Source: Microbacterium sp. Marseille-Q6648 (GTDB taxonomy: Bacteria; Actinomycetota; Actinomycetes; Actinomycetales; Microbacteriaceae). Taken from it: a stretch of 64,000 nucleotides of DNA. How positions within the stretch are numbered: position 1 is the first letter of the stretch; each line of letters starts with the position of its first letter. Under the pieces are notes generated by a model. The model saw only the letters and a list, made by a program, of their open reading frames with translations, did not search any database and had not been told where the DNA came from. Below are positions 51,358-59,038 of this stretch, in pieces. The translations under genes and the position numbers were made by a program. The stretch spans positions 496,001 to 560,000 of the forward strand of contig NZ_CALPBZ010000001.1 in the NCBI RefSeq assembly GCF_943181415.1. Direction: 5' to 3'.

Positions 51358-51834
51358 TCACGGAGAGGACACCGCGGCCTCGAGCGCGGCCAGGTCGATC
51401 CGCCGCATGTCGAGCATCGCCTGGACGGCGCGATGGGCGCGAACGGGGTCGGGATCGCGGATCAGTTCGACCAGTCGGTCGGGGATGATCTGCCACGACA
51501 GACCCCAGCGGTCCTTGAGCCAGCCGCACGGCTGCTCCTGGCCGCCGTCCGCCGTCAGAGCGTCCCAGTAGCGGTCGATCTCGGACTGGTCGGCACACGA
51601 GACATACAGGGAGACCGCCTCGGTGAACGGGAACTGGGGACCGGCATCCATCGCGAAGAAATCACGTCCGCCGAGCCGGAAATGCGCGTGCATCACCGCG
51701 CCGCCCATTCCCGGCACCTCGTCGGGATAGCGACCGATCGACACGACCTCCGAGTCCGGAACGAGCGACGTGTAGAACGCGATCGCCGCTTCGGCGTCGT
51801 GGTCGAACCACAGGAACGGGGTCACGGCGGTCAT
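51358..51834 (-). CDS. VOC-family (PhnB-like) protein
   Basis: A 158-residue glyoxalase/bleomycin-resistance fold protein (TPFLWFDHDAEAAIAFY, then GWLKDRWGLSWQIIPDRL), matching the PhnB/3-demethylubiquinone methyltransferase-like group. Substrate unknown. Start at ATG 51834. It is the last clearly core gene before the insertion sequences. Confidence 0.87.
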   Translation of the reverse strand: MTAVTPFLWFDHDAEAAIAFYTSLVPDSEVVSIGRYPDEVPGMGGAVMHAHFRLGGRDFFAMDAGPQFPFTEAVSLYVSCADQSEIDRYWDALTADGGQEQPCGWLKDRWGLSWQIIPDRLVELIRDPDPVRAHRAVQAMLDMRRIDLAALEAAVSSP

Positions 51835-51907
51835 GGGCTGCCTCCAGACGTCGCGTCCACTCTGGTGTGCCCACCGTCGTGTGGTCAAGGACACAGGGCC
51901 GAAACCG

Positions 51908-51938
51908 CGAAACGCCCCCGGAATCCGAGGGCGTTTCG
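51908..51938. terminator. Stem-loop at the edge of the mobile region
   Basis: CGAAACGCCCCCGG and CCGAGGGCGTTTCG pair with one mismatch around a short loop. It lies between the VOC gene and the IS481 left end, so it probably once ended a transcript arriving from the right, before the insertions. Confidence 0.55.
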
Positions 51939-51955
51939 TGCGGTGGACCTGAGGG

Positions 51956-52908
51956 TGTCCGGGTTCACGACATATGTCACAGGTGATGTGTCGCTGGTGT
52001 CTCGCGACATAGGTCACAGTCCGATGCATGTCGAAGCATCGGGTCGTGGTCCTGAAGATCATCGCGAATCAGCTCACCGTCACCGAAGCGGCCGTGCAGT
52101 ACGGGTTGTCGCGGAGGCAGCTGCATCGACTCCTGGCCCGTTACCGGGAGGGCGGTATCGAGGCCGTCGATCCGCAGTCGCGGCGACCGAAAACAAACCC
52201 GCACGCCACGCCACCCGAGGTTGTCGAACGCGTCCTCCGTCTCCGCGCGGAACTGATCGCTCACGGGTTCGATGCCGGGCCGGTCACGATCTCCTGGCAT
52301 CTGGATCGTGAAGGGCTTCCCGTCCCGTCGCACGCGACGATCCACCGCATCCTGACCCGAGCGGGGCTGATCACCCCGGAACCGCGCAAGCGTCCGCGTT
52401 CCTCCTACGTCCGGTTCGAAGCTGCCCAACCGAACGAGACCTGGCAGTCCGACTTCACCCACTGGCGTCTGGCGGATGGCACCGACGCGGAGATCCTGAA
52501 CTGGCTTGATGACCACTCCCGACTGCTGCTGTCCTGCACCGCCCACCGCCCCGTCACCGGCGACGATGTCGTGACGACGTTCCTGGCCGCGACCGAGGAA
52601 CACGGGATCCCCGCATCCACCCTGACCGACAACGGCCGGGTCTACACGGCACGGTTCGGCGGCGGACGAAACGCGTTCGAACACCTCCTGCCCGCCCTCG
52701 GGGTCAAGCAGAAGAACGGCTCACCCGGTCACCCCCAGATCCAGGGCAAGATCGAACGGTTCCATCAAACCCAGAAACGCTGGCTCGCCCAGCAGCCCAC
52801 CGCGACCACGATCCTCGAGCTCCAAACACAGCTGGACCGGTTCCGCGTCGATTACAACGACCATCGACCGCACCGAGCCCTCGACCGCGCGACGCCCTCA
52901 CAGGGGCG
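51956..52908 (+). mobile_element. Partial IS481-family element
   Basis: A putative left end begins TGTCCGGGTTCACGAC, about 70 nt before a plus-strand IS481-type transposase gene. The element ends abruptly where the IS3 element begins. No IS481 3' remnant or right inverted repeat is found beyond the IS3 element, so the rest was deleted rather than just interrupted. Confidence 0.75.
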
Positions 52909-52966
52909 TGAGGAACGAACTGGTGACAGTTTCGGTTTAGGCCGCGAGTGTGAGCGGCTCGGTTAG
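52028..52966 (+). pseudogene. IS481-family transposase, C-terminally truncated
   Basis: The first about 290 residues match an IS481 transposase: an N-terminal helix-turn-helix (QLTVTEAAVQYGLSRRQLHRLL), then the rve domain with the DDE residues in WQSDFTHW, LTDNGRVYT and GKIERFHQT. After RATPSQ the reading frame enters the IS3 element and ends at 52966 with foreign residues, about 80 residues short of a normal family member. Probably inactive. Confidence 0.85.
52909..52931. repeat. IS3 terminal inverted repeat (left)
   Basis: TGAGGAACGAACTGGTGAC matches the right-end repeat at 17 of 19 positions. It lies just beyond the orfB stop. Confidence 0.8.
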
Positions 52967-53812
52967 CTTGGCTTCGAACTCGATGGGCGTCAACCCGCCG
53001 AGGGTGTCCTGGGCTCGCTGGCGGTGATACTTCCGCTCGATCCAGACGACGATGGCGAGGCGAAGCTCCTGCCGCGTCGCCCACCGCTGCTGGTTGAGGA
53101 CGTTCGTCTGCAACAGTGACCAGAAGCTCTCCATCGCCGCGTTGTCCCCGGCCGCGCCGACGCGCCCCATCGATCCGACCATGTCGTGACGGCGCAGCTC
53201 GCGGGCCATCGCCCTGCTCCGGAACTGGCTGCCCCTGTCCGCGTGCAGGATGCAGCCGGCCACCTCACCGCGGCGGGTGACGGCGTTGCGCACGGCATCG
53301 ACGGCGAGCTTCGCTGTCATCCGATCCGAGATCGAGTAGCCGACGATCCGGTTCGAGAACACGTCCTTGATCGCGCAGCAGTAGAGCTTGCCTTCGCTCG
53401 TCCAATGTTCCGTGATGTCCGTGAGCCAGAGCCTGTTCGGCGCATTGGCACGGAATACCCGTTGCACGTGGTCGTCGAACACGGGAGGGCCGGCCTTCTT
53501 GCCCTTGCCCCGCCGGCGGCGTTGCGCGGACGAGAGGATCCCGGCCTGCGAGCACAGCTTCCACGCCGTCCGGCGACTCATCCGCCAGCCAGCCCGGCGC
53601 GCCTCGTCGGCCAGGTATCGGTAGCCGAACGTCGGGTCCTCGTGGTGCGCATCGTGCAGCGCATTGATCCGATAGGCGCGGAGCACATCCGCGTCCCGGA
53701 TCGGGTCGCCTCTCCACCGGTAGTAGGGCTGGCGGGCGAGCTTAAGGACCCGGCACGACACCGACACGGGGATCCCCGCGTCGGCGAGCTCAGCAACGAG
53801 CGGGTATGTCAT
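52937..53812 (-). CDS. IS3-family transposase OrfB (integrase core)
   Basis: A 291-residue protein with HTH_21-type N-terminus and the rve catalytic domain. The DD(35)E triad is visible: Asp132 (LTDITEHW), Asp192 (LHADRGSQF) and Glu228 (AAMESFWS). It starts in the -1 frame relative to orfA at an ATGA overlap next to a CCCCAAAA run, so it may be made both alone and as an OrfAB fusion by frameshifting. Confidence 0.94.
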   Translation of the reverse strand: MTYPLVAELADAGIPVSVSCRVLKLARQPYYRWRGDPIRDADVLRAYRINALHDAHHEDPTFGYRYLADEARRAGWRMSRRTAWKLCSQAGILSSAQRRRRGKGKKAGPPVFDDHVQRVFRANAPNRLWLTDITEHWTSEGKLYCCAIKDVFSNRIVGYSISDRMTAKLAVDAVRNAVTRRGEVAGCILHADRGSQFRSRAMARELRRHDMVGSMGRVGAAGDNAAMESFWSLLQTNVLNQQRWATRQELRLAIVVWIERKYHRQRAQDTLGGLTPIEFEAKLTEPLTLAA

Positions 53813-54114
53813 TTTGGGGAGCCACCGAGGCGCAGGTTCGCCTGCGACAGATACGCCGCCGCTCGCCTGAGGACCTCGTTCTCCTGCTCGAGCAACCGGA
53901 TCCGCTTCTTCAACTCCCGCGCCTCCGCTGCGTCTGCAGCGGTCTGACCAGGACGGTTGCCGTATTCGACGTCGGCCTGACGGAGCCAGTTCTGCAACGT
54001 CGCTTCGCTGATGCCGAAGTCAGTGGCGATCTGCTTGATGGTGACGCCGCTCTCGCGGCTACGAGCGACCGCGACAACGTCCTCGCGGAACTCTCTGGGA
54101 TAGGGACCAGGCAT
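53809..54114 (-). CDS. IS3-family transposase OrfA
   Basis: A 101-residue protein with a helix-turn-helix (VTIKQIATDFGISEATLQNWL) followed by a leucine-zipper-like coiled coil (EARELKKRIRLLEQENEVLRR). It binds the element ends and pairs with OrfB. Start ATG 54114. Confidence 0.93.
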   Translation of the reverse strand: MPGPYPREFREDVVAVARSRESGVTIKQIATDFGISEATLQNWLRQADVEYGNRPGQTAADAAEARELKKRIRLLEQENEVLRRAAAYLSQANLRLGGSPK

Positions 54115-54155
54115 GATGACATCCTCCCCGCCAGCGCCTCCCGGCACTAACGATC

Positions 54156-54178
54156 AGTTGTCACCAATTCCTTCCTCA
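54156..54178. repeat. IS3 terminal inverted repeat (right)
   Basis: On the minus strand this reads TGAGGAAGGAATTGGTGAC, pairing with the left-end repeat. The last two base pairs are TG/CA, as in the IS3 family. Confidence 0.8.
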
Positions 54179-54355
54179 CGCCCGTTCATTCGGCCCGAAA
54201 CGCCGCAGTCTGTTAGTCGCCTCCGCATCCGACAAACCCGCCCGGAGATCGGTTTCAAGCTCACGGACGGTCTGATCGACTGACCGATCGTGCCAGTCGG
54301 TTCGTATGGCAGCTGACGGATCCCCCGCGGCGTCCCTAGGTCTGACGTCCGGCAA
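54179..54355 (-). pseudogene. Cation-transporting P-type ATPase, N-terminal fragment cut by IS3
   Basis: Translation from TTG 54355 (AGGAGG 4 nt upstream) yields a fragment with TDWHDRSVDQTVRELET followed by GLSDAEATNRLRRFGPNE. That is the signature of the Cation_ATPase_N domain at the start of P2-type ATPases. The frame then enters the IS3 end and stops at 54176, leaving about 59 residues. The catalytic core is missing. It lies 83 nt downstream of corA on the same strand. The ion moved by the lost enzyme is unknown. Confidence 0.8.
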
Positions 54356-54438
54356 GGGTCCTCCTAGGATTGGGCCAGGACATTACGCGAAGCGGATACC
54401 CAATCTGCGGCCGACTCAACGCTACCGGCATGATCCGA

Positions 54439-55455
54439 TCAAAGCCACCGCTTCCACCTGAAGACGCCGTACAGCCCGGTGGCGACACCGACCATCAGAA
54501 CGAGCGAGAAGGGGTAGCCCAGTTCCCACCCGAGTTCGGGCATGTACTCGAAGTTCATCCCGTAGACGGTGCCGACCAGGGTTGGGGCGAAGATGATCGC
54601 CGCCCACGAAGAGATCTTCTTGATTTCCTCATTCTGCGCGAGGTTGAGTTCTGTCATCCGCCGCATCTCGTCGTTCTGCCGTTGCGCGAGCAGCGTGACG
54701 TCAACGGTGAGCGCGTTCTCGAGGATGGTTCGGAACGACGCCGATCGCTCGACGATGCGGAGGGCGTGGTCAAGCACGCCCCGCAAGTAGCGCTGCAGTT
54801 CACTATCAACCTGGTACTTTTCTGAGCCGCGCAACAGCGCCTCGAGCATGCCGACCAGCGGCTGTGAGGCGCGTTGGAAGTCAATCACCTCGCGGGAGAG
54901 CTCATAGATGCGCCGTGACACGCCGTCTTCGTCAGCAAACAGCTGATTCTCAATCTCATCGATGTCGTTTTCCAGACCGGCGATAACTGGTCCGTACTCA
55001 TCGACGACTTCATCGATAATGGCGTAGAGCACCGCCTCCGGCCCCATCGACAGCAGTTCGGGCGTGCTCTCCAGGCGGTGACGGACCTGAGCCAGGTTTG
55101 GGGACTCGGCGTGCCGAATAGTGGCAATGAAGTCCGGGCCGACAAACAGATGCAGTTCGCCGAACTCAACCTTTTCCACAGCATCGAGGTAGCGGGCCGG
55201 GCGCAGAACCACGAACAGGGTGTCACCGTAGCGTTCCAGTTTGGACCGCTGATGCCAGGTCAGCGCGTCCTGGACCGCGAGCGGATGCAGCGAAAACTCC
55301 TCGGCGACTGCGCGCACCTCGGCCTCGTTCGGCCGATACAACCCGATCCATGCCATCCCGCCACGAGATCGCATCGTTTCAAAGGTCTCATCCAGGTTCG
55401 CCGGGCTCTCTGTACGAACGCCGTTCACGTACACTTCGTTGTCAACTAACGCCAT
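54439..55455 (-). CDS. corA: CorA-type magnesium/cobalt transporter
   Basis: A 338-residue protein with the large N-terminal cytoplasmic domain, a long stalk helix and two C-terminal membrane helices. The signature YGMNFEYMPEL precedes the last helix, and the C-terminus FRWKRWL is positively charged. Three ATG codons occur in a row (55461, 55458, 55455); the third has best spacing (7 nt) from AAGGGGG. It lies in the minus-strand metal module with the ATPase remnant. Codon choice is less GC-rich than the left half of the window. Confidence 0.94.
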   Translation of the reverse strand: MALVDNEVYVNGVRTESPANLDETFETMRSRGGMAWIGLYRPNEAEVRAVAEEFSLHPLAVQDALTWHQRSKLERYGDTLFVVLRPARYLDAVEKVEFGELHLFVGPDFIATIRHAESPNLAQVRHRLESTPELLSMGPEAVLYAIIDEVVDEYGPVIAGLENDIDEIENQLFADEDGVSRRIYELSREVIDFQRASQPLVGMLEALLRGSEKYQVDSELQRYLRGVLDHALRIVERSASFRTILENALTVDVTLLAQRQNDEMRRMTELNLAQNEEIKKISSWAAIIFAPTLVGTVYGMNFEYMPELGWELGYPFSLVLMVGVATGLYGVFRWKRWL

Positions 55456-55746
55456 CATCATTCCCCCTTCGTCCAAGACTGAGCACAGCGCCGAATTGCG
55501 CTGCGAGCTGGAAGTGTGCACCGCTGATGCAGGTCAAGCCAGCATGGCACCACAGGAACGAGCCAAGTTGACGTGGAGATCGAGCACAGCGAAGCCGTGG
55601 GACATCGCTCAGGGCGACTAGCAACCTGCGAGCAAGAGTGGCAGACCATGCCGACTCCAAGTCACCGTGAGATTGCGCGAAAGACCCGCCCGCTCCCGTG
55701 TGGCATCAATCTCAGTGGCGCGAGTGCCCCGTTTCGGGGTAGTTAG
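55456..55746. other. Gap of about 290 nt upstream of corA
   Basis: No ORF with plausible coding character is seen. It contains the corA ribosome binding site and small hairpins (for example CCCCG-TTT-CGGGG around 55724-55737) that may end the upstream gene. I looked for Mg2+ or Mn2+ riboswitch signatures and found none. Confidence 0.5.
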
Positions 55747-56672
55747 TCATCTGCCGAAGAGGTTTCCCCAGCCCGGGATGTCGATGTTGGAGAGTTGCTC
55801 CCCGAAGCCACTGATGTTCTCTCCCCAGCCCGCGAAATTGTCTGTGGCTCCGGCAGCGAGGTCGCTCGCCCCACCAGCTAGATCGCTCGCCCCGCCGGCA
55901 ATGTCGGTGGCCGTGGCGGTGACGTCCTCCAGTCCCGTGGCAAGCGCGGAAAGGTCGACCGCACCGGCAAGCGCATCGAAATCGACGCCCGCGGTGAGCG
56001 CTTCGGCAAGAAGGGGCGTGGCAAGGGCACTTCCGATCGCTCCGGTGGCGACGACAACCAAGAGCCCACCGGCAGCACCGGCGGCGGCCGCGCCGGCCTT
56101 CTGCCCGGTGGTGGCGTTTCCTGTTCGAGGGGTTCGAGCGAGGATCCTTGCCAGAACACCCGGCCGAGCTGCCTCGGCGCGGGTGGCAGTGCGGGCAAGA
56201 TCAGCCGGTTGGGATGTGCGGGGCTGCTCTGCGAGGGGGAGTTCGGTCCGCAGTCGCGCCTGGATCTGGTTTCGTTCTGCGGGAGTGAGTCGGCGGAACG
56301 CAGCGGCGTGGATCCGCTCCAGCTGGGCAGGCTCGGCGGCATGAAGGAGGTATTCGTAACGGGCCACTGCGGCACGCTCGGGCGCGTGATCGTTTGCCGG
56401 GGGTGGGGTCAGCCCGACGGTGTTCGAGGGTGCAGTACCGGCGGGTGCGCCGGCAGGTGGGGTGAGCGGATGCTCGGGTCCCGGTGGCGGGACGGGTGTC
56501 GCCGGTCCGCTGACCGGGGCAGGCGGGGGGGCGCGGCGCCGGTGATGGGGCCCACCGCACCACGCAGTGTGCTTTTCCAGTCGCGGGGTGCGCTGCCGGT
56601 GGTCTTCGCAGGCGCTGGGGTCTTGTTGAGTGCCCGTTGGGCCAGGCCGGTGAGGCGGTCAAACATGGTCAT
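55747..56672 (-). pseudogene. Frameshifted membrane protein with Pro-rich linker, unknown function
   Basis: Two reading frames join into one protein of about 308 residues if a single C is added to a C7 run (G7 at 56525-56531 on the plus strand). Frame one (ATG 56672, AAGGAAG 6 nt upstream) reads MFDRLTGLAQRALNKTPAP and about 30 more residues. Frame two continues with a Pro/Ala-rich linker, a helical segment YEYLLHAAEPAQLERIHAAAF, one or two hydrophobic helices (about GLLVVVATGAIGSALATPLL) and a Gly/Ala/Asp-rich tail with ASDLAGGASDLAAGAT repeats. Similar actinobacterial proteins lie near cation transporters, but no function is known. Homopolymer error, true mutation and slippage remain possible. 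Confidence 0.7.
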
Positions 56673-56783
56673 GAGCGTCTTCCTTCTGTGTGGGTGCTGG
56701 GGTGCTGTGGAACGTGATTGCGCCTCTTCCGGGCGGGTGGTCGTCCCTCCTGCTTCACGAACGTTGGTCGATCCTGTGGCAGG

Positions 56784-57257
56784 TCAGGCGAGCGGGAGCC
56801 AGGCTACGGACATCACTCCCCACGCCTGGGCCCGACCAGCGGATGGTGGGAGGCGGAGGGAAGAACGTGTGGCTGAGTAGGCTTCGACGCGCACCTGCTC
56901 GGGGGTCAGCTCAACCCCCGCGGCGGCGGCATCCGCGAGCACCGCGGTGAGAATCTCGCTGTGCCGTCGAGCGCGAGAATGCAGCAGGACCGCCGGGTCG
57001 AGGCTGAACCCTGCCCGCTCCGGCTGCACGTGTACTCCCACATGGGCGGTGCGCTCTGCGAGGAGCCGTACCGCGGTGAACAGTCCGTTCCACCGGACTC
57101 TTTGGCGCGGCAGGGCGATGTGCACGCACAGATCACAGTCCCCGACGAACGAGCGGAGATCATTGGGCCATACGGGCGCTTCGACGATGACGCGGTCGAT
57201 CGGGGTGGTGAGCTGACCGTGACGCAGCAAGCACAGATCGTGTTCTTTCGTAATCAC
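56784..57257 (-). CDS. Hypothetical protein in the TerC operon
   Basis: A 157-residue soluble protein starting at GTG 57257 with GGAG 6 nt upstream. It has no membrane helix or motif I recognise. The start lies 2 nt after the stop of the preceding gene, which supports a shared transcript with terC. Confidence 0.65.
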   Translation of the reverse strand: MITKEHDLCLLRHGQLTTPIDRVIVEAPVWPNDLRSFVGDCDLCVHIALPRQRVRWNGLFTAVRLLAERTAHVGVHVQPERAGFSLDPAVLLHSRARRHSEILTAVLADAAAAGVELTPEQVRVEAYSATRSSLRLPPSAGRAQAWGVMSVAWLPLA

Positions 57258-57259
57258 GA

Positions 57260-57721
57260 TCAGCTCCGATCCGGGCAGGCATCGTCGTGTAGCTGCACGC
57301 GCGCGCCCCAGTCATCAATCGGATGCAGCACACCGGTGGCCGCAGCAGTCCGGTCGATCACTGTCCGGGCGTCCCAGAATGGACCTCCCTCGACGATGAG
57401 GCACTGCCCAGCACCCACGTGCAGCTCGTTGCTCTTGCCGCCTAGCAAGACCCGCTGCCCCGCCGCGACGACAACTTCGGTCACTGATTGATCAGTGACC
57501 TCACGCAAGGTAACCGGATTGTCTCCGGCGTTGCGCAGGCTCCCGCATCCCGGCAGAGGTCCGCCGCAGCGGTCACCGACACCGACAGTCCACGCGACTA
57601 CGAGGATCCCGGTCACCGCGAGCAGCGGCAACACAACCACTGCCACCGTCGAACCTCGGCGACCCCTCCTCACCGGCTGGGAATCGGGGGCCAGGGCCGC
57701 CGAGGGGTCACGGTCAGTCAT
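57260..57721 (-). CDS. Hypothetical membrane-anchored protein in the TerC operon
   Basis: A 153-residue protein with one N-terminal membrane helix (about 25-47) after a basic RRGRRGS stretch, so the remaining about 105 residues should be outside the cell. Four cysteines in that part (DRCGG, PGCGS, GQCLI, DACPD) could form two disulfides. Its ATG overlaps the terC stop by 8 nt, indicating translational coupling. No family recognised. Confidence 0.7.
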   Translation of the reverse strand: MTDRDPSAALAPDSQPVRRGRRGSTVAVVVLPLLAVTGILVVAWTVGVGDRCGGPLPGCGSLRNAGDNPVTLREVTDQSVTEVVVAAGQRVLLGGKSNELHVGAGQCLIVEGGPFWDARTVIDRTAAATGVLHPIDDWGARVQLHDDACPDRS

Positions 57722-58757
57722 CGGAACTCACCTTCCCATCTGCGCGCACTCTGCCCCGGCGGCGGAAGACCGGCTCGGCCGCAGCGAGCTCCTCGTCGCT
57801 GGCGAGCCGGAACGCTCCGGCAGCTTCGGTCTGCACCTCCCGGCGGCCTTGACCGCGGGTAGCGCGGAGGCTCGCGATAATCGAGACGGTGATGATGGTG
57901 GCGACCACGGCGAGACTGATGGTGGTGGGGATGTAGAGCACGTCCAGAAGCAACATCTTGATCCCGACCCAGATCAGGACGAACGCGAGTCCGACCTTGA
58001 GGTAGATGAACCGGTGGATGAGGTCGGCGAGGAGGAAGTACATGGCCCTCAGCCCCAGGATCGCGAACGCGTTGGCAGTGAAGACCAGGAACGGTTCGGA
58101 CGTGACGGCGAAGATCGCGGGGATGGAGTCGACGGCGAAGATGATGTCGGTGATCTCCACCAGCACCAGCACTGCTAGCAGCGGGGTGGCCACGACGATC
58201 CCGGCCTTGCGGATAAGGAACTTCTGCCCGTGGTACGCGTCGGTCATCGGCACGAACCGGCGGAACACCTTCAGAATCTTGGACTTCTCCGGGTGAATGT
58301 GGTCGTTGCGGGAGCGGAACATCCGCCATCCGGTGTAGATCAGGAACGCGGCGAACACGTAAAGGATCCAGGAGAAGTTCTCGATCAGCGCGGCACCGGC
58401 GGCGATGAAGATGCCGCGGAAGATCAGCGCACCCAGGACACCGAGGAACAGTACCCGGTGCTGGTACTCGCGGGGCACGGCGAACGCGGCGAAGATGATC
58501 GCCCAGACGAACACGTTGTCCACCGCGAGGGATTTCTCGATCAGGTAGCCGGCGAAGTACTGCTGCCCGTACTCCGCCCCCCACAGCGACCAGACCAGCA
58601 CACCGAACGCGACACCGAGCGTCACCCAGACGATCGACCAAACCGCGGCTTCCCGCACCCCGATCACATGCGCCTTACGGTGCGCGACCAGATCAACGGC
58701 GAGCATGACCAGGATCACACCCAGAACGGCGAACCAGGCCCACAAAGGGACAGTCAT
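57714..58757 (-). CDS. TerC family integral membrane protein (probable Mn2+ exporter)
   Basis: A 347-residue protein with about eight to nine membrane helices and the TerC motifs EKSLAVDNVFVWAIIF and VEITDIIFAVDSIPAIFAV, whose acidic residues bind metal. TerC/Alx proteins export manganese or help metalate secreted proteins. The preceding yybP-ykoY riboswitch supports a Mn2+ role here. ATG 58757 has GGAGG 8 nt upstream; the in-frame GTG 58772 lies on top of that site and is rejected. The hydrophilic C-terminal tail is about 40 residues. Confidence 0.92.
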   Translation of the reverse strand: MTVPLWAWFAVLGVILVMLAVDLVAHRKAHVIGVREAAVWSIVWVTLGVAFGVLVWSLWGAEYGQQYFAGYLIEKSLAVDNVFVWAIIFAAFAVPREYQHRVLFLGVLGALIFRGIFIAAGAALIENFSWILYVFAAFLIYTGWRMFRSRNDHIHPEKSKILKVFRRFVPMTDAYHGQKFLIRKAGIVVATPLLAVLVLVEITDIIFAVDSIPAIFAVTSEPFLVFTANAFAILGLRAMYFLLADLIHRFIYLKVGLAFVLIWVGIKMLLLDVLYIPTTISLAVVATIITVSIIASLRATRGQGRREVQTEAAGAFRLASDEELAAAEPVFRRRGRVRADGKVSSDD

Positions 58758-58763
58758 GACAAA

Positions 58764-58790
58764 GACCTCCACGAAAGATTCGTGAAGGTC
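58764..58790 (-). promoter_or_regulatory. Shine-Dalgarno-sequestering hairpin of terC
   Basis: A 12-bp stem with one G-U (58764-58775 with 58779-58790) and a 3-nt loop. Its 3' arm in RNA contains the terC GGAGG, and its 5' arm overlaps the closing strand of the riboswitch. The two structures cannot form together, so ligand binding should free the ribosome binding site. Confidence 0.7.
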
Positions 58791-58873
58791 TCATCGGCCT
58801 GGCGGGCCCCTGCGCACCGGATCCCGCGGAGGGAACGTATTGACGATGCGGAGCGAGGATTACTCCCCTTCTC
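58782..58873 (-). ncRNA. yybP-ykoY family (Mn2+) riboswitch
   Basis: The minus strand reads AAGGGGAGTA near the 5' end, then ATCGTCAATACGTT, then GATGAGACCTTCAC at the 3' end. GGGGAGUA, the CGUCAA loop and the closing GAGACCUU are the conserved elements of the yybP-ykoY aptamer, whose L1 and L3 loops bind Mn2+. TerC genes are the classic downstream partners. The predicted start of transcription falls at its 5' end. Confidence 0.85.
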
Positions 58874-58878
58874 GAGCC

Positions 58879-58908
58879 ATCAAACAGGAGAAGCATGCTT
58901 CATGTCAA
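58879..58908 (-). promoter_or_regulatory. Promoter of the terC operon
   Basis: TTGACA (58903-58908) and TTTGAT (58879-58884) on the minus strand are 18 nt apart. The -35 box is a perfect match to consensus. Transcription would start around 58872, exactly at the riboswitch. Confidence 0.7.
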
Positions 58909-59038
58909 GTCTGCTCGCGAAACAGGTCCGGAGCCACGCTCTGCACATGGACGAGTTCCGGCCGCCGTGACGGCCGTCTGACGCGACTACGCTGAATCCC
59001 GGTTGCTCGTCAGCTACGCGGCGAAATACGGTGGGTGG

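Larger units (their letters stand above)
52909..54178 (-). mobile_element. IS3-family insertion sequence
   Basis: An element of about 1.27 kb with the two overlapping ORFs (orfA, orfB) of IS3 elements, bounded by imperfect inverted repeats beginning TGAGGAA. Both ORFs and the DDE triad are intact, so it may be active. Transcription runs right to left. No direct target duplication is seen; the flanks instead extend the inverted repeat (GGGCG/CGCCC). Confidence 0.9.

Noticed and set aside
54184-54290. Short plus-strand reading frame right of the IS3 element
   Set aside because: The opposite strand encodes the recognisable P-type ATPase N-terminus, which explains the open frame.
55456-55746. 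Possible riboswitch upstream of corA
   Set aside because: No conserved M-box or yybP-ykoY landmarks could be found; only small hairpins.
56209-56880. Plus-strand ORF of 223 codons opposite the frameshifted gene
   Set aside because: Antisense to coding sequence on the minus strand, with atypical composition and no ribosome binding site.
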